This document shows positions 10,403 through 22,005 of a stretch of DNA of 64,000 bases, one piece after another. The DNA comes from Endothia cerciana (taxonomy: Eukaryota; Ascomycota; Sordariomycetes; Diaporthales; Cryphonectriaceae), in contig JALRMH010000013.1 in the NCBI GenBank assembly GCA_026119935.1, positions 62,001 through 126,000 on the forward strand, given 5' to 3'. Below the pieces are notes generated by a model. It worked only from the letters and a program-made list of their open reading frames with translations. It did not search any database and was not told the origin of the DNA. Every line of letters begins with the position of its first letter. Position 1 is the first letter of the stretch. A program made the translations under genes and the position numbers.

Positions 10403-11184
10403 CCATGAGATCCAGTACGATCGCATAACAGGCAGCCTGGGCGTCGGGCGGGTCTTTTCAGGGCATAGATACTAGAGCTTCTCTCGCTGGCGGCGTAAGG
10501 CTGCAAGTGGGTGTTGTTGCTGATGTTGTTGTTGACAAGATTACGGAAACGCCCCCACGATCATGGCGATACAGTCCAACGCTTTGTATTTCATAGGAAT
10601 TTCAGCTAGGACGAATACCAAATGGGAGTTATGCCCCGCCTCGACCACCACGCGACCACGCGTGCCACCCATTGTTTTTGATTTGATGTCTGCAGATAAA
10701 TGACCAGGAGACTTGGTGGAGGGTCCAGTAGCCAAAGTGTGAGAGGGCTGCCTGACACGCTCTTGGGGGCGCAAGCTGAAAGCTGACGTGGCAGTAGGCA
10801 GGCCGGAGCTCCATCTCGGCGCGATCCCACTGCGAGAGATTCCTTCCATATGGCGACATTCCGGGCAAAACACCCAAGGAACAAAGATCATGATGCTATT
10901 ATTTGTGTTTTATCAGGATAGCGGACTAGCTAGAAATTCCAGATATGTGCGGCCAGTGACGCTCTGTAACCCCCCAACCCCCCCCCCCCCCCAATCGCCA
11001 TAGGCAGAGATTAGAAGGCAGACAGGCCTACCTGTAAGGGGGGCATGTGCACCGGGCATCCTGGTAGGTTATAGACAGGTACGTAGGTTTTTATACTATA
11101 AAAAAGCGAGATGGGGATTTGCATCCCTTGGCCTATTAGAGATCTATCATAATATTGCCTCGCAAGGTGTCCCAGAACGCCACC
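10403..11184. other. No gene recognised
   Basis: Overlapping minus-strand frames at 10541-10891 do not resemble a family. A long C run lies near 10980. Confidence 0.45.
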
Positions 11185-13556
11185 TCAGGACACCGGGTGA
11201 GGTGCGATGCTAGATATCGCACTGTCGAACTCTTTAATGATAGCATCATACAGAGGTCCTGGTTCTGACGGCGTGCTGATATATAACCTGCCCTCGGCCG
11301 AGATGGGAAATAGAATGCGGCGGAGTCTGCTGCACAGCGGCTTGACACATGTAAAGGATGGCGGAAATTGGGCCAGGAGCACCTCGAAAGCCGTCAGCAT
11401 GCGTGTGCCCCTGCTTGCTTAATGCAATAGCCTCGAAAGAACCCATATGCCATGTTGTCCAGATATCGGTAGGCGGTCTTGCCTTGGGATCGCGGAGAAA
11501 CCTCCTCTCCCATGCCCGGCAGCCGCAGACCCATAGGAGGACATAGAAGAAGGACTCCAGGTCGTGTCGGAAGGTGTGTGCAGCCTTCCGCAAGACCTCG
11601 ATGGCCATAAACTGCACCGTGCCGGTCTGGTGGCGTGCACCTGACCTACCGCTGCCTACCTGCTTGGCCAGGTCAAGATCGATCAGCATTCCAGTAAACC
11701 CACCGGCACGGTGAGGATCCGTAATGATGATGTTGTTTTCCGAGATGTCTCTATGCAGGATACTGCCGATCAGATACAGCGACCGATGAGCCCTGATGGC
11801 GTCTCGGAGGGCCGTAAGCAGCTCGGGCAGGGCGGTGAAGCTGTTGAGAGCCCGCCCTGCAGGGGAGATGGCGAGGCAGCCGAACTGGCGGTTTTCGTAC
11901 AGGCCACGGCTCGGCTCGTACAGGCTGCCCGGGGCGTCGGGCTTCAGTTCATGGCGGAGCCCTGAGGAACGGCTGTTACCCCTTTGCCTCTTGGCAGTAG
12001 TTGTGTCTTGGGTTATCGACAGACGCTCGCTCTCTCGGCTCGTGACCCTTCTGGAGAGAGATAGCTGCACCACCCGTGTCAGGGACCCAGACAGGCTTGT
12101 GGACTGTCCGTTCAGCTCGGCCGCGCTGACCTGTTGTAGATGGAGCGACCGCGAGGTGAGGGGGCGGGACGAAGCGAGCTCGGTCCCGGCGGCACCACGG
12201 ATGGTCCACGGGCGGCCAAAGGTGAGACCGCTGCGGAGGCCGGCGATGCTCGTGATGCTCTGGTAACCCACAAACTGGGCGATGCCCTCGACGCCTTTTT
12301 CATGGGCAGGCCTGAGATGATCTGCCTCAGGCGGTCGCTCGTCCGAGGTCCAGGAGAACTTCACAACATTATTGTGATCAGTTGTCCTGAAGCAGGTTGT
12401 GCCCCGGCAGACCACAGCCCTCTGCCTGACAAACGGCTCCCGGTCCAGCTGCAGCTTCCTCTTCTTGCCGCGCACATCGCTCGTAAAGGTGATGGTGCGC
12501 TTGGCGCCCCTACAGCCGGTGGAGGTGTCGAGGCCCAGCTCCTCATCGCTCATGAATGCATGTCCGGCCAGGGAGGGTATGAACCTCTCGGGCTCCTCGT
12601 GGATGTCGAACTCGCCAGAGCTGTAGGGGCCCGACCTGTCAAAGACCCAGAGCCCCCCATCTTGGTCCCGTGCAGGAAAAACCCGTGTGCAAACCGACGG
12701 GTGGGCTGGCTGGTAAAGAGATCACGCATATGGCGGGAGGGCTGCAGCAGCAGCAGCTCCTTGGGGCCGGGGTGCGACTGCTTGTGCCCTCCGAGAATGA
12801 GTATATGCTTCCAGTCGTGTTTCGGGGTATTGGCGTTTCTGGGCCTCAGGAAGATGTCGAGCTGCCGCCGGGCCTCGCCGCCCGTCATGGTGCTGGTGCT
12901 CTGGGCGCTGTGGTAAGTAGACGACGCACCGAGGAGAAAGTCTTTCTGGAATTGGAGCAGCCATGCCCAGACATCCTTCTGTGTCGGGGGGGGGGGGGGG
13001 TCGGGAAAGTCAACCCACCGCCCGTCGATATGTCTTGGGCTCATGGGCTGGTATGGTAGATGGTCCTGCACTGCCCGGTCCATGACTGGCTCTCGAAGTA
13101 TTTTTCGAAGAAGCCGTCCACGCCTCGAAAGATGTTATCATGGAGCTCGTACAACAGGGCCTGGTCCGGTATCTTCTCGGTCTGCCCCTCGCCTTGGGAT
13201 GACGACGTGGGGCGGACCACCGGCGTGCCACTGACGGGCGTCGGGATGCTTCGAGGAGGGGTTTTCGGGGCGGCAGGGGCGGCTGGTTGGGGCCATGGGG
13301 CGGATGCAGCAGTGACAGCAGCATGGACTTGGTCCCAGATCGGCGCATCGTCGGAACGGACATCGAGGGCTGTCCCGAGGAGGGTTTTGATACGGTGGAG
13401 GTCGAGGTCGTCGGAGCTGACTACGGAATTGAGTCGCAAGACATTATCGCGAAGGGCGCTGGGACTACGGACGGCTGGGAGGTTTCGGACGGCAGATAGG
13501 AGATCGAGGGCGAGGTTCTGGATATCTACATTGAGATCAGACAGGGACTCTCTCAA
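11185..13556 (-). pseudogene. FunK1-type fungal protein kinase, frameshifted
   Basis: All parts of a Pkinase_fungal (FunK1) protein occur in order on the minus strand but in several frames. The N-terminal helical region is at 13556-13041. After a frame change comes the DVWAWLLQFQKDF region with FTSQPTRRFAHGF. After a shift at a C run near 12655, LWVFDRSGPYSSGEFDIH leads into MSDEELGLD. The catalytic lobe has LHRDISENNIII (HRD), LIDLDLAKQ (the usual FunK1 variant of DFG) and TGTVQFMAIEVLR. Another shift near 11405 leads to the C-terminal PPSFTCVKPLC and RRILFP. The gene is broken at three or more places. Two breaks lie at or near mononucleotide runs, so assembly error is possible. Confidence 0.85.
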
Positions 13557-13654
13557 CTAAACATCCATCTCTCCTACCTTCTTTGACAAGCTGATCAAGC
13601 GCGTCTGGGGTGCAGGAGATGTTTCTGTCTCTACAGGGTGAAATAAACGAAGCA

Positions 13655-14200
13655 TCAAGATCCTTCCCGATCGGATGGCTTTTGATCTCTGACAGCGATT
13701 GACCCGCCATCGTAGACGTGCGGAGCCACGGGGTTTGTTGGAGGGGATTCATTCGATAACAGGCGCGGTAGGCTTAGTTCCGTAGGCGTATCCTCTGGGC
13801 TGTCGACGAGGGTAGCATTTAGAAGTGGCCTGATGTGGTTGGGGACGGGGCCGAGAGCGTCGGGCAGCGAGATCGCTTCAGCACGGCCTGTCCTGGCAGG
13901 TAGCACGTCGGCAGCGGAGAGGTTTTGGACCACCCTCAGACGGAGAAGAACGAGGTTGCGGAGATCTGTATCATGATGTGATCAGGTGGGCGGGCGCGCA
14001 GAGCTGGAAGCTGGCTGGTAGCTGGCCGGCGCGCCTTACCGTCCTGGTCGAGCTTATGGACATGTCCGGCGAGCACGAGACGCTCTTTTCTTCACAGATT
14101 ACTAAAAGACGAGCGGCTTTTGACAATCTCTCTGACTGCGATTGGGACGCCATAGAAGATATGACCCCCTGAGATGGGATGGATGCGATCGATAGAGGAG
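13655..14200 (-). pseudogene. Uncharacterised two-exon gene with an internal TGA
   Basis: Exon 1 (about 14190-14040) reads FYGVPIAVREIVKSR and, after one in-frame TGA, LVLAGHVHKLDQD. A 74-bp intron with a GTAAGG donor and ATACAG acceptor (13966-14039) joins in phase to DLRNLVLLRLRVVQNLSAAD, which continues to 13655. The clean splice argues that this was a gene. The TGA could come from CGA by a C-to-T change. The family is not recognised. It lies 99 bp upstream of the FunK1 relic on the same strand. Confidence 0.45.
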
Positions 14201-14240
14201 GTCGCGTCCGGAGAAATGCCAGCCCAGGCACGCAGCTGGG

Positions 14241-15820
14241 TCAGCCGGAAGGAACATCTCTATTCCGGGTCAGGTCGTCAGTCCTGGCGGCTGAGTGTCC
14301 TCCCCTCCCTGCTGCGTTCTGTCGTAGCTGCGGTCTCGGCCCGTAGCAATACAATCGTGGAAAATGGGCTCATCCTCCTCCTTATCCTCCTCTTAGCTTG
14401 TCTTCCTGGAATTCCATTATATCCATTTGATTCACGCATGCCTAGATAGGCCATTCTGCTCCCGATCTTGCATTAATATATACCGTCTTGGAGCACTGCA
14501 GGACAAGCTGGTTCCGTCTGGGCGGGCCGGTCATCGCAAACCTGCCGTGTCTGCCTTCGAGACAGAGCCTGGGCGGGCGGGATCCTGAGAACATCCTCGG
14601 GGGTATCTCTCCTCCCCCTGACCTCTTTCTGACAAGAGCCTACATACATAGGCTGGACGGGACGGACTGCGAGGAAGCGCTGCGGGGAAGCACGTGCCAG
14701 GACTCACAACAGTGCTCCACGTTATCCCGGGAAATAGAGGGAGGTGCTCTCTTCACCCTCTCTGCAGGGGACTCACCCTCAGAACCTATCTCCCAACCCT
14801 GTTGCCTGTTGAGTAGTCAGGCGGCTACTGATGGCTGCGGAGATGGCCCAGTAATTATCAGCAAGGGCTCCTTGCTCGGCTACCGGCCATGAGAAAACGC
14901 GTGCATCCACCCCTGGGCACACACACCCCACTGGCTGCTGCCGCCGGTCAGCCACCGTCCACAGCTGAGCGCAGGTGCATGCATGCTGCAGGCCCACCAT
15001 TGCCGCCGCGGTCTTCCAGCAGGCTCGGCTCCGGCCAGGCTCGCAGCTCGACCTGTTGCAACCCGACAGCACCCGTGTCTCTACTGCCTCTTTCCGTCAC
15101 AGCAGCCCTGCATCTGCCCGCAGTCCCGTCATCGAGAACAAGACCAGGTCCCTTTGGCTAACGTCTTGCCGTATGGATTGACTGCGGCGACTGACCCGAG
15201 GTGGTCCGGCAGACCCCGCTGCGCAGAACATATCTCCCCTCGCCGTGTCTTCCATCCTGCTCCGGTCGACGCCCGCCTTTGCCCGCCTGCTGCTGGCTGC
15301 AGTTCCCAGACGCAGCAGCCGATTATCAGACTCCTTGTTCAGCCGGTCAGCGCCTCCTGAACCATCTCGAGAACAAGGCACACTACGCCGCGGGCTGCCC
15401 AAAACTCCTCTCGGGTGACTCCCACGCCTGACAAACATCTCCTCCGTCCTATATTTGTTCCGGCCGGTACCAAGAGAGCTGCATGATCTGCCAGGGCCGG
15501 CTGGAAGTGAACAGAGACGGCGCATCCCCCAGGCGTCGGCGAGGCCGGAACAAAAGGGACCTCTTGCCAGAACAAAGCAGCCCTTAACCCACACAGACAA
15601 AGGCTTCCTTTTTTCGGCCGGTTTCCTCTAGGTTTTAAAATGTCTCTCGTCGCTGGTCCCCATCCCATTTTCTCAAAGTCGACGTCCAACCCGCCATAGA
15701 CCCACCCCAGTCCTACAGCCCCCTTAACTGGAGATTCGACCTGAGCCGTCCCGGACCACGCTGACATCTTCTACATAAACTTCCTCCTCCTCCTCCTCCT
15801 CCCACTCCTTCTTTTTCGCC
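14241..15820. other. GC-rich region without a recognised gene
   Basis: It holds many short overlapping frames. At 14566 lies AGCCTGGGCGGGCGGG followed by TCCTGAGAACATCCTCGGGG. This is the GC-rich block that precedes the coiled-coil family copies, but no family protein follows it here. The end of the region is the promoter of the DUF7924-like gene. Confidence 0.45.
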
Positions 15821-17333
15821 ATGACAGGCCGAGTTGCTAAGACGCGGCAGACCCGGCAGACCCGGCAGACCCAGCAGACCCAGCAGACCCGGCAGACCCA
15901 GCAGACCCGGCAGACCCGGCAGACCCGGCAGACCCAGCAGACCCGGCAGACCCGGCAGACCCGGCAGACCCTCCAGAACCATCGCTCTCGGAACCCCCCC
16001 ACGCCCTCCCCAGAACAGCTGCTGAGCACTGTTGCTGTCGCGGGCCAGGGCGAAGGTATGTCGGCAGCGTGCCCTTGTCTCCGTGAGGTGTAGTCCGTGC
16101 TGACGCCTCCAAGGTCCTGCGCAGAAGTCCCCGGACACACGAGCACCCAAGGCTGGGAACGACGAGGCAGGAGAGGCAGCTAAGGTATGCACGAAACGAT
16201 CCCTTTTTCTTTTTTCTGCAAGACACTGGCTGACGGGGTTATGACCCAAGCAGGCAGCTCGCACACCTTCCAAGCCTCCGAACCCGCCCTCCCTCGCGCC
16301 CAAGGCTGCGGGCCCACCAGCGCAGGCCCCTGGAGCCACGTGTCTGTGCAGGCGGGCGCCGCTGACGCGCAAGAACCTCGCCCTGCTCGACAGGATGACT
16401 GGGGAGAAGGGTCCCGATGCATTGGGCCCCCCTGATGCCACGATCAGGAACATAAGCTCGATCTCGAGCACAGCGCCCGGCTTTGGTGCTCGGGCTCGAA
16501 AGAATGGCATCGTCCTCCACTGGGACTCCAGACCTCCTGCGAACCTCGACGTTCTCCGCAGACAGTGTGCTGCACCCCGCAATTCAGCCTCGCCCACCAA
16601 ATCAACCTTCGAGAGATACGTCTATGACGTTAACAACGCTCACAACGAGACTGACGTGATGGTTGCAAGCCAGTTTCTGCTGAAGAAAGATTATCCGCAA
16701 GGTTATAGACATGCGTATAATCGGCCATTCACAGGCTATTCATCGGATCTTGGGTTCAACAATGGCCTGTCTGCGCCGCAACCTGATTACGTCCAGGGTC
16801 TTACACAAAGTGAATTCAGTCCATTACCGGTTGATGAGCAGCTGAACGGAGCTGTTCTCTACGAGAACGACGACAACCCCATAGCCCTGCCACATCTAGC
16901 TGGCGAGTGGAAACGCCCTTTCAGACTGAATGGAGCCAAGCTGCAGAGCGCCTATGACGGAGCCTCTCTTGTCTATGCGAGGAACCAGGCCCTCTCGTAT
17001 CTCGGAACGCCTGATCCCCCTGGGCACGCCCAAGTTACAACATTTACTACGGACGGCATAAACCTCAACCAGTTCGCACACTACGCTAGGCCATCCTCCA
17101 TAGATGGCACGCCTAAGTACTACCAGCACCCCATCAAGTCGACACTCCTTACAAGCTCTTACCAGGACTTCAAGGATGGCCAAAAAGAGCTCCGGAATGC
17201 ACAGGATTACGCCAGGGAGCAGTCCTACCAGCTGAGAGACCAGCTGAGGGATCACTGGCGGGAGCAGCAGCGCCGGCCGGCCGCCGAGGCCGAGGGAGAA
17301 GACGGGGCTGAGGGACGAGACGAGGCTGTGTGA
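15821..17333 (+). CDS. DUF7924-like protein, possible PD-(D/E)XK fold
   Basis: Proposed exons are 15821-16055 and 16258-17333. The 202-bp intron has a GTATGT donor and GGCAG acceptor and keeps phase, giving 436 aa. Exon 1 consists largely of a 9-bp coding minisatellite (RQT/QQT). The splice brings in RRAPLTRKNLALLDRM ahead of the Met at 16395, which matches the N-termini I recall for this family. The core runs ERYVYDVNNAHNE, then NNGLSAPQPDYVQG, LPHLAGEWK, LQSAYDGASLVYARNQALSY, and a basic C-terminal helix. PDYV followed by GEWK has the spacing and order of a PD-(D/E)XK nuclease site, which is inference. The exon 1 junction is less certain than the core. Confidence 0.65.
15845..15970 (+). repeat. 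9-bp coding minisatellite, 14 units
   Basis: Units are CGGCAGACC or CAGCAGACC and encode Arg-Gln-Thr or Gln-Gln-Thr in the frame of the DUF7924-like gene. The antisense frame would give a Gly-Leu-Pro-like array that I regard as a shadow. Confidence 0.9.
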
Positions 17334-17386
17334 CGGTCACGAGGCTGAGGACGGAGGCGATACCCATGGCCGGTCCCGGGGCTATG

Positions 17387-17488
17387 TACTGCTTTTTCTT
17401 TGTATAGTTAGGCGCATATAGAATGTACACCAACTGGTACTGCTTGTTCTTTGTATAGTTAGGCGCATATAGAATGTACACCAACTGC
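17387..17488 (+). repeat. 51-bp tandem duplication
   Basis: Two nearly identical 51-bp units start at 17387 and 17438 (TACTGCTT..TCTTTGTATAG), just 3' of the DUF7924-like gene. Confidence 0.9.
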
Positions 17489-18369
17489 CCCGCTAAACAG
17501 GATAGATGCCCCTGCCTGCGCCGGAGAGGTGAGAGAGGTGAGAGAAGCCCGCCGCGAGAGAAGATGGAATCTGTCTGTGATGGAGGACGAGGCTGCGCAG
17601 GATAAGTAGTCGGCGTGATGGCGACGAGATCAGGCCGGGCCGGCATCACGGTCGTCTCCAGCTGCAGTCCGAAGGAGACACCGGCACGTCTTCGCCTCGC
17701 CGCGGCGGGTGGACGAGAGAGGCAGGCGGCAGTGCACGATCTGCCGGGCCGTCGACCAGCTGGCGACTCAAGGGTGTATATCGCCACCATATCAGGCACG
17801 TAGTATCCACGGCTTCCCTTTTCAAAAGGGTGTAAATCCTCTGTCATAACCGCGTGCCACTCTTCTTCATGCCTCACTGCTATTAGCAGACTCTCGAAAT
17901 CCTATCCTCTAAGATCTTATAACAGTTGCCTGCTTGTCCATGTCCACACCATGCACGGTCTCGGCGAACTATAAGCCTCCACATCTCAGGTCTTCACACC
18001 CTTATGCACTACAACGACACCCTAATTATCATCATGCATAATGCTCATGACATCAGACAGCTATCAGAGAGCCACCCACAGAATATATCGTCATCCTTGA
18101 AAGTCTTAGTATTGCAGGACTATGATGCTACTAGTGGGTATGCCTGCGGAGGGTCAGGGAAGAGAGGGGTCTCATGACCTTGGACAGGCATAGCAAAAAT
18201 CATGCAGAACAGGATGTCAAAGAGGCTTCAGCTTCTGAGAATACAGTATAGAAGGCAAAGGCATCTCTGTTCCAAGGACCAGCACAGTAACCTACCTGCC
18301 TTCGTCGTCCTCACACTCGAATCTCACATACAGTAGCTTAAAAATCTACCTTGCATCTCATCAACTATA
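17489..18369. other. No gene recognised
   Basis: This includes the likely 3' region of the preceding gene and AT-rich sequence. Confidence 0.5.
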
Positions 18370-19554
18370 ATGGCATCCCCTTTTTTTTTTTTTTTTTTTT
18401 GTGGCTGATATCACGAAGAGCCAGCTTCTGCCACCCAGGTCTGCTTATATTGATGAAGATGATTGGGAAATAACATCAGAAGACTCCGAAGAAACCCCTT
18501 ACTGAAGACCGGCATGGATTACGATGATTACGATGATGTGCCTCTGGAGATGAAAAGTTCTAATAAAGAGAGTCGAAGTAGTCCTCCCTGTCCTCTATAG
18601 ACCAGTAAAGAAGCTGTTCGAGGTGAGTCACTGCACTTGTTCATATATGCCTTTACAACAGGCTAATCTTTGTCTAGATAACCAGAATATAGCTAATATG
18701 GAATCACTGGAATTATGAAAACATACTTCATTCCTAGCGCCGATATTCTGGAAGCTATTATCAAGAAACATAAGGGGAAATCTATGGCCTTGAGGGGCGA
18801 CATGTTTGAGCCTGGGCAGTACGATGAAGCTTTGAAGCTTCTAAGAGGAGAGATCTACCGTACGGCAGAGAGACAAGAGATCTATCCCGTGGCTCTGAAG
18901 GATAAGATCACAGCAGAGGTTGCGCAATCCCAACGAGCGCCTGAAAACATAAAAGGCCGAGATCATACTTGCTGATGACGCTTGGAACAGGTTGCTCGAG
19001 TCCATATGAGACGATTTACAACCTCCCGGACAGAATCCTATCGCGTCGCCGCATCCCCTCAAGACAGTATTGCAGCTAACGTTGACAAAGGATACCTCGA
19101 TTCTTGTAAACAACCACATGAACAATTATGTGACGACGAATCTCTCAGCTTCAAGGACACGCGCGGATCTCCCCGCCTTATTTACGAACAACGGAGGGAC
19201 CGCCCAAGGTGAGCTGCCATTATCTACTGCATGTATTGTAGCAACAAGCTGACCTTGGTATAGATGGCCAGGCCGCGCAAGATCTAGAGTTGAAGTACAT
19301 AAAAGCTCATTGAGGCCCAAAGGACCAGGAGAAGTTACGCGTACAGGTCATTCTCGTCAGAATATCAAGGCCTGAAACGCGGAGATACGCATGGGCCGAT
19401 GGGGCGTAAGAATTTGCTTTATGGCCCAAGACAAAAGGTCGTGATTTCGGCCAGAAGTCATGAGATGGACCTTGTTGCCATGAAGTACCAGATCATCCTC
19501 AAGCCCGAGGAGCATGAGATGATCGTCCAGGCGGCAGAAGCTCAGATCAATTGA
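18370..19554 (+). pseudogene. Decayed uncharacterised multi-exon gene
   Basis: It starts with ATGGCATCCCC followed by a run of about 18 T. An acidic segment comes next, then an intron near 18620-18677 (GTGAGT to TCTAG). The main frame from 18715 includes LRGDMFEPGQYDEALKLLRGE. At an AAAA run near 18952 the frame shifts to AEIILADDAWNRLLESI, followed by a TGA, then TLTKDTSILVNNHMNNYV. A second intron ends before GQAAQDLELKYIK. Another AAAA run near 19305 shifts the frame to LIEAQRTRRSYAYRSF, which continues to a stop at 19554. Removing one A at each run restores reading, so the gene is recently broken or wrongly assembled. I recall similar Aspergillus proteins but know no function. Confidence 0.5.
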
Positions 19555-19693
19555 ACTTATACCTCGTATATTTTGCAGTCACGACAGCATGCCTGCTTGC
19601 CTCCGAACCAGCTTCCTGTTGATCTGGCTTGCTTCCATGTGACGGAAAGGTGCTACGCTGAAGAGAACCTCAGGCTTCGGCCTTGCCAGACGG

Positions 19694-19880
19694 CGCCGCT
19701 GCACCCAGCCCTGCCGGGATAACGACCATGCCTGCAAAAACCCCACAGAGCACATCAGCCAGACTGCGCCGCTGCACCCAGCCCTGCCGGGATAACGACC
19801 ATGCCTGCCAAAACCCCACGGAGCACATCAGCCAGACTACGCCGCTGCACCCAGCCCTGCCGGGATAACGACCACGCCTG
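19694..19880 (+). repeat. 73-bp tandem repeat, about 2.6 units
   Basis: Units start at 19694, 19767 and 19840 (CGCCGCTGCACCCAGCCCTG) and differ at only a few bases. Confidence 0.9.
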
Positions 19881-20042
19881 AAAGAATGCCCGGGTCTGTG
19901 GTGATGATGCTCTAGGACTGCCCACTAGCAGGAGATACCTACCCTCTTACCCTCTCTCTCTCTCCACATGTCCACAAGTCCTGGGTCGCTGCTGGGTGTT
20001 CTCCAGGCTCCGCCCTTGTCAGGCTGCCCGCTGCCGCGCTCT

Positions 20043-21578
20043 TCACCTGTCCCTAGCACCGAGACCTGCAGCTGCTCTGCCCTGCGCCTTCTCCTCCAGC
20101 CGTCGGCTCCTGCGTACAGATGCTGTTGACAGGGCGTTCGGGGGAGGGACAGGAGGCTCCGGGCCAGACAGCGCTTGTTGGGCGGCAGAGAGCAGCCGGG
20201 CGGAAGCTTTGGGTCCCCGGGGCCCACGCTCCCGACGAGCCTTGGCTATCTTGGCTCCACGAACTCCATCAAGTGCCGTGCATGCTGGTTGTGGAGGCTG
20301 CCCAGCTCTGTGACGAGACACACTCTTCGGCTGCTGCTTGTGCTGTAGGGCTGAGGGGGAAGGGGATGATGGAGGAAGCTCCCCATCCCTATCCCCCGGA
20401 TGGCCGGGCGGTAGGCTTTCTGTCTGCTCGTTGCCCGCCAGCCCTCGGAGCATCTTGTCAAGGGCTCGCTCATGCCTTGTCTGTTGCAGGCTGCCGCCGG
20501 CAGCAGGTCGGGCACGGTCGGGGTCTCTGGCCGGGTTCTGCTTCTTTTTCTTCCTCGGCTTCTTCTGCACACGGCCTGGTGACGGGCGGGATGCTGCTGT
20601 CCTCGCCTTCTTCTTGCCTGCCACAGGAACATCGGCCCTCTCCCAGCTCTTCTCTCCCCCATCCCGAGCCTGCCTCGCAGGAGGATATAGCGTATCTGCC
20701 GGCGCAGGCGAGCTGGTCCGGTATTCGGGTGGTGTCGCGTATCTAGAAGGGGGCGATTCGCTTCGAGGGGGCGATCCGCTTCGCTCCGAGCCTCCTTCGT
20801 CTCTCGGATGGCATTCCTCATCTGTTGACTCGTACGGTGGCCAGGCTTCCTGGCTTGCCGGGTCGCCTCTTTCGTCGCTCGGATGGCATTCCTCATCTGT
20901 TGACTCGTACGGTGGCCAGGCTTCCTGGCTTGCCGGGTCGCCTCTTTCGTCGCTCGGATGGCATTCCTCATCTGTTGACTCGTACGGTGGCCAGGCTTCC
21001 TGGCTTGCCGGGTCGCCTCCTTCAGAGCTCGAGTATGCCGAAGGGGGTGATCTTGCTCCTTGGGATCTGGCGGCGGCGCCAGCTGCCGTCGGGCGCGATG
21101 TAGCAGGTTGGCGGAAGACACCAATGTCCTTTGATCGTGGCATAAGCGATGCAAAGTATTCAACATATGAATCTAAGGACTTCTGAAACCGGATCTTAGT
21201 GATAATATGAAACATCAGCCAATCCTTGTCGGCGCAGGCTTTATCGAACGCTTCAGAGGGGTCCAGTGCTTCGTCCCAGAGCTTGTGCAGCTCTTTCAGC
21301 CTCTCCTCCCGCCGCTCCCCGAGCCGGCGGAAAAAGTCAGCTCCGTCGTCAGACATCCGGCCGACATCGAGTACATCGAGAAAGAAAGCCTCCTCGTCCT
21401 GCAGTGGTATCGTGATGGTATTGAACTGTCTGGGGAGGGTGGTAAAAATGGACTCAGGGTCTACGTCTCCCGGGAGGAACTTGTAGAGCGCGGCCCGACG
21501 CTCAGGAAAGTTATCGAAATAATAGACAGGATCGACAGGAGGGAAGATAAACGAATCCCAATCTAGGGGCCCGTCCAT
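20043..21578 (-). CDS. Uncharacterised 511-aa protein with three 25-aa repeats
   Basis: Intact single frame. The N-terminal 150 residues look folded: PPVDPVYYFDNFPERRAALY, a central ERREERLKELHKLWDEA helix and KDWLMFHIITKIRF. A disordered region follows with three tandem copies of GDPASQEAWPPYESTDEECH. Basic stretches (GKKKARTAASR, KKPRKKKK) come next, and the tail contains VRRSRRLEEKAQG. I cannot assign a family. The basic clusters suggest a nuclear protein (inference). It is divergently arranged with the kinase at 22006. Confidence 0.6.
   Translation of the reverse strand: MDGPLDWDSFIFPPVDPVYYFDNFPERRAALYKFLPGDVDPESIFTTLPRQFNTITIPLQDEEAFFLDVLDVGRMSDDGADFFRRLGERREERLKELHKLWDEALDPSEAFDKACADKDWLMFHIITKIRFQKSLDSYVEYFASLMPRSKDIGVFRQPATSRPTAAGAAARSQGARSPPSAYSSSEGGDPASQEAWPPYESTDEECHPSDERGDPASQEAWPPYESTDEECHPSDERGDPASQEAWPPYESTDEECHPRDEGGSERSGSPPRSESPPSRYATPPEYRTSSPAPADTLYPPARQARDGGEKSWERADVPVAGKKKARTAASRPSPGRVQKKPRKKKKQNPARDPDRARPAAGGSLQQTRHERALDKMLRGLAGNEQTESLPPGHPGDRDGELPPSSPSPSALQHKQQPKSVSRHRAGQPPQPACTALDGVRGAKIAKARRERGPRGPKASARLLSAAQQALSGPEPPVPPPNALSTASVRRSRRLEEKAQGRAAAGLGARDR
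20806..21030 (-). repeat. Three 75-bp coding repeats
   Basis: Units start at 20806, 20881 and 20956 and keep the frame of the 511-aa protein. The first two are nearly identical, which points to recent amplification. Confidence 0.9.
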
Positions 21579-22005
21579 GATGATGAGTGATAGGGCGTTA
21601 TGAGTAGGACGAGAGGGCTTTGTGAAGACAGGGCTTCGTGGAGACAGGATGCGAAAGAGCGCTGGCGATGAAGACGTTGGGTGGGAAAAGAGAGGAACAG
21701 CGGGTACGGCGAAGCGCTGAGGGGGGGTGTGGCCTGTGCTTCACTGTGGGGAAGGGGTCTTTGTTCCGGTTCAGCGGCAGACAAACCGAGGCAGTAGATT
21801 AGGTTTGGTTTGCTGCACTGACAGCACAGCACAGCAATGAAGGTTCAGGGACTAGCCTATCATTCATTGCTAGGCTACAAGAGTTGTCCGCTTCTCATCT
21901 TCACGATGTATCGAGTATTTGAACAAAGGCTTTGCTGCAGATCTAATCCTCCTCAATTCAGTTTCCAGGACACGCACGTCTTCTCACCTCGCCAGATAAG
22001 CCATC
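21579..22005. promoter_or_regulatory. Shared intergenic region between divergent genes
   Basis: 427 bp separate the start codons of the 511-aa gene (minus) and the kinase gene (plus). Regulatory sequence for both must lie here or in the leaders. No specific motif was identified. Confidence 0.45.

Noticed and set aside
15713..16600. Minus-strand 295-aa ORF with a Gly-Leu-Pro collagen-like array
   Set aside because: It is the antisense reading of the 9-bp minisatellite. The plus strand has a coherent gene with conserved downstream domains.
17170..17877. Minus-strand 235-aa ORF with a repeated YILYAPNYTK
   Set aside because: It overlaps the DUF7924-like exon in antisense, and its repeat is only the 51-bp duplication.
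20246..21186. Long frames on both strands across the 75-bp repeats
   Set aside because: A 75-bp repeat keeps every frame open. Only the 511-aa frame has a folded-looking N-terminus and continues beyond the repeats.
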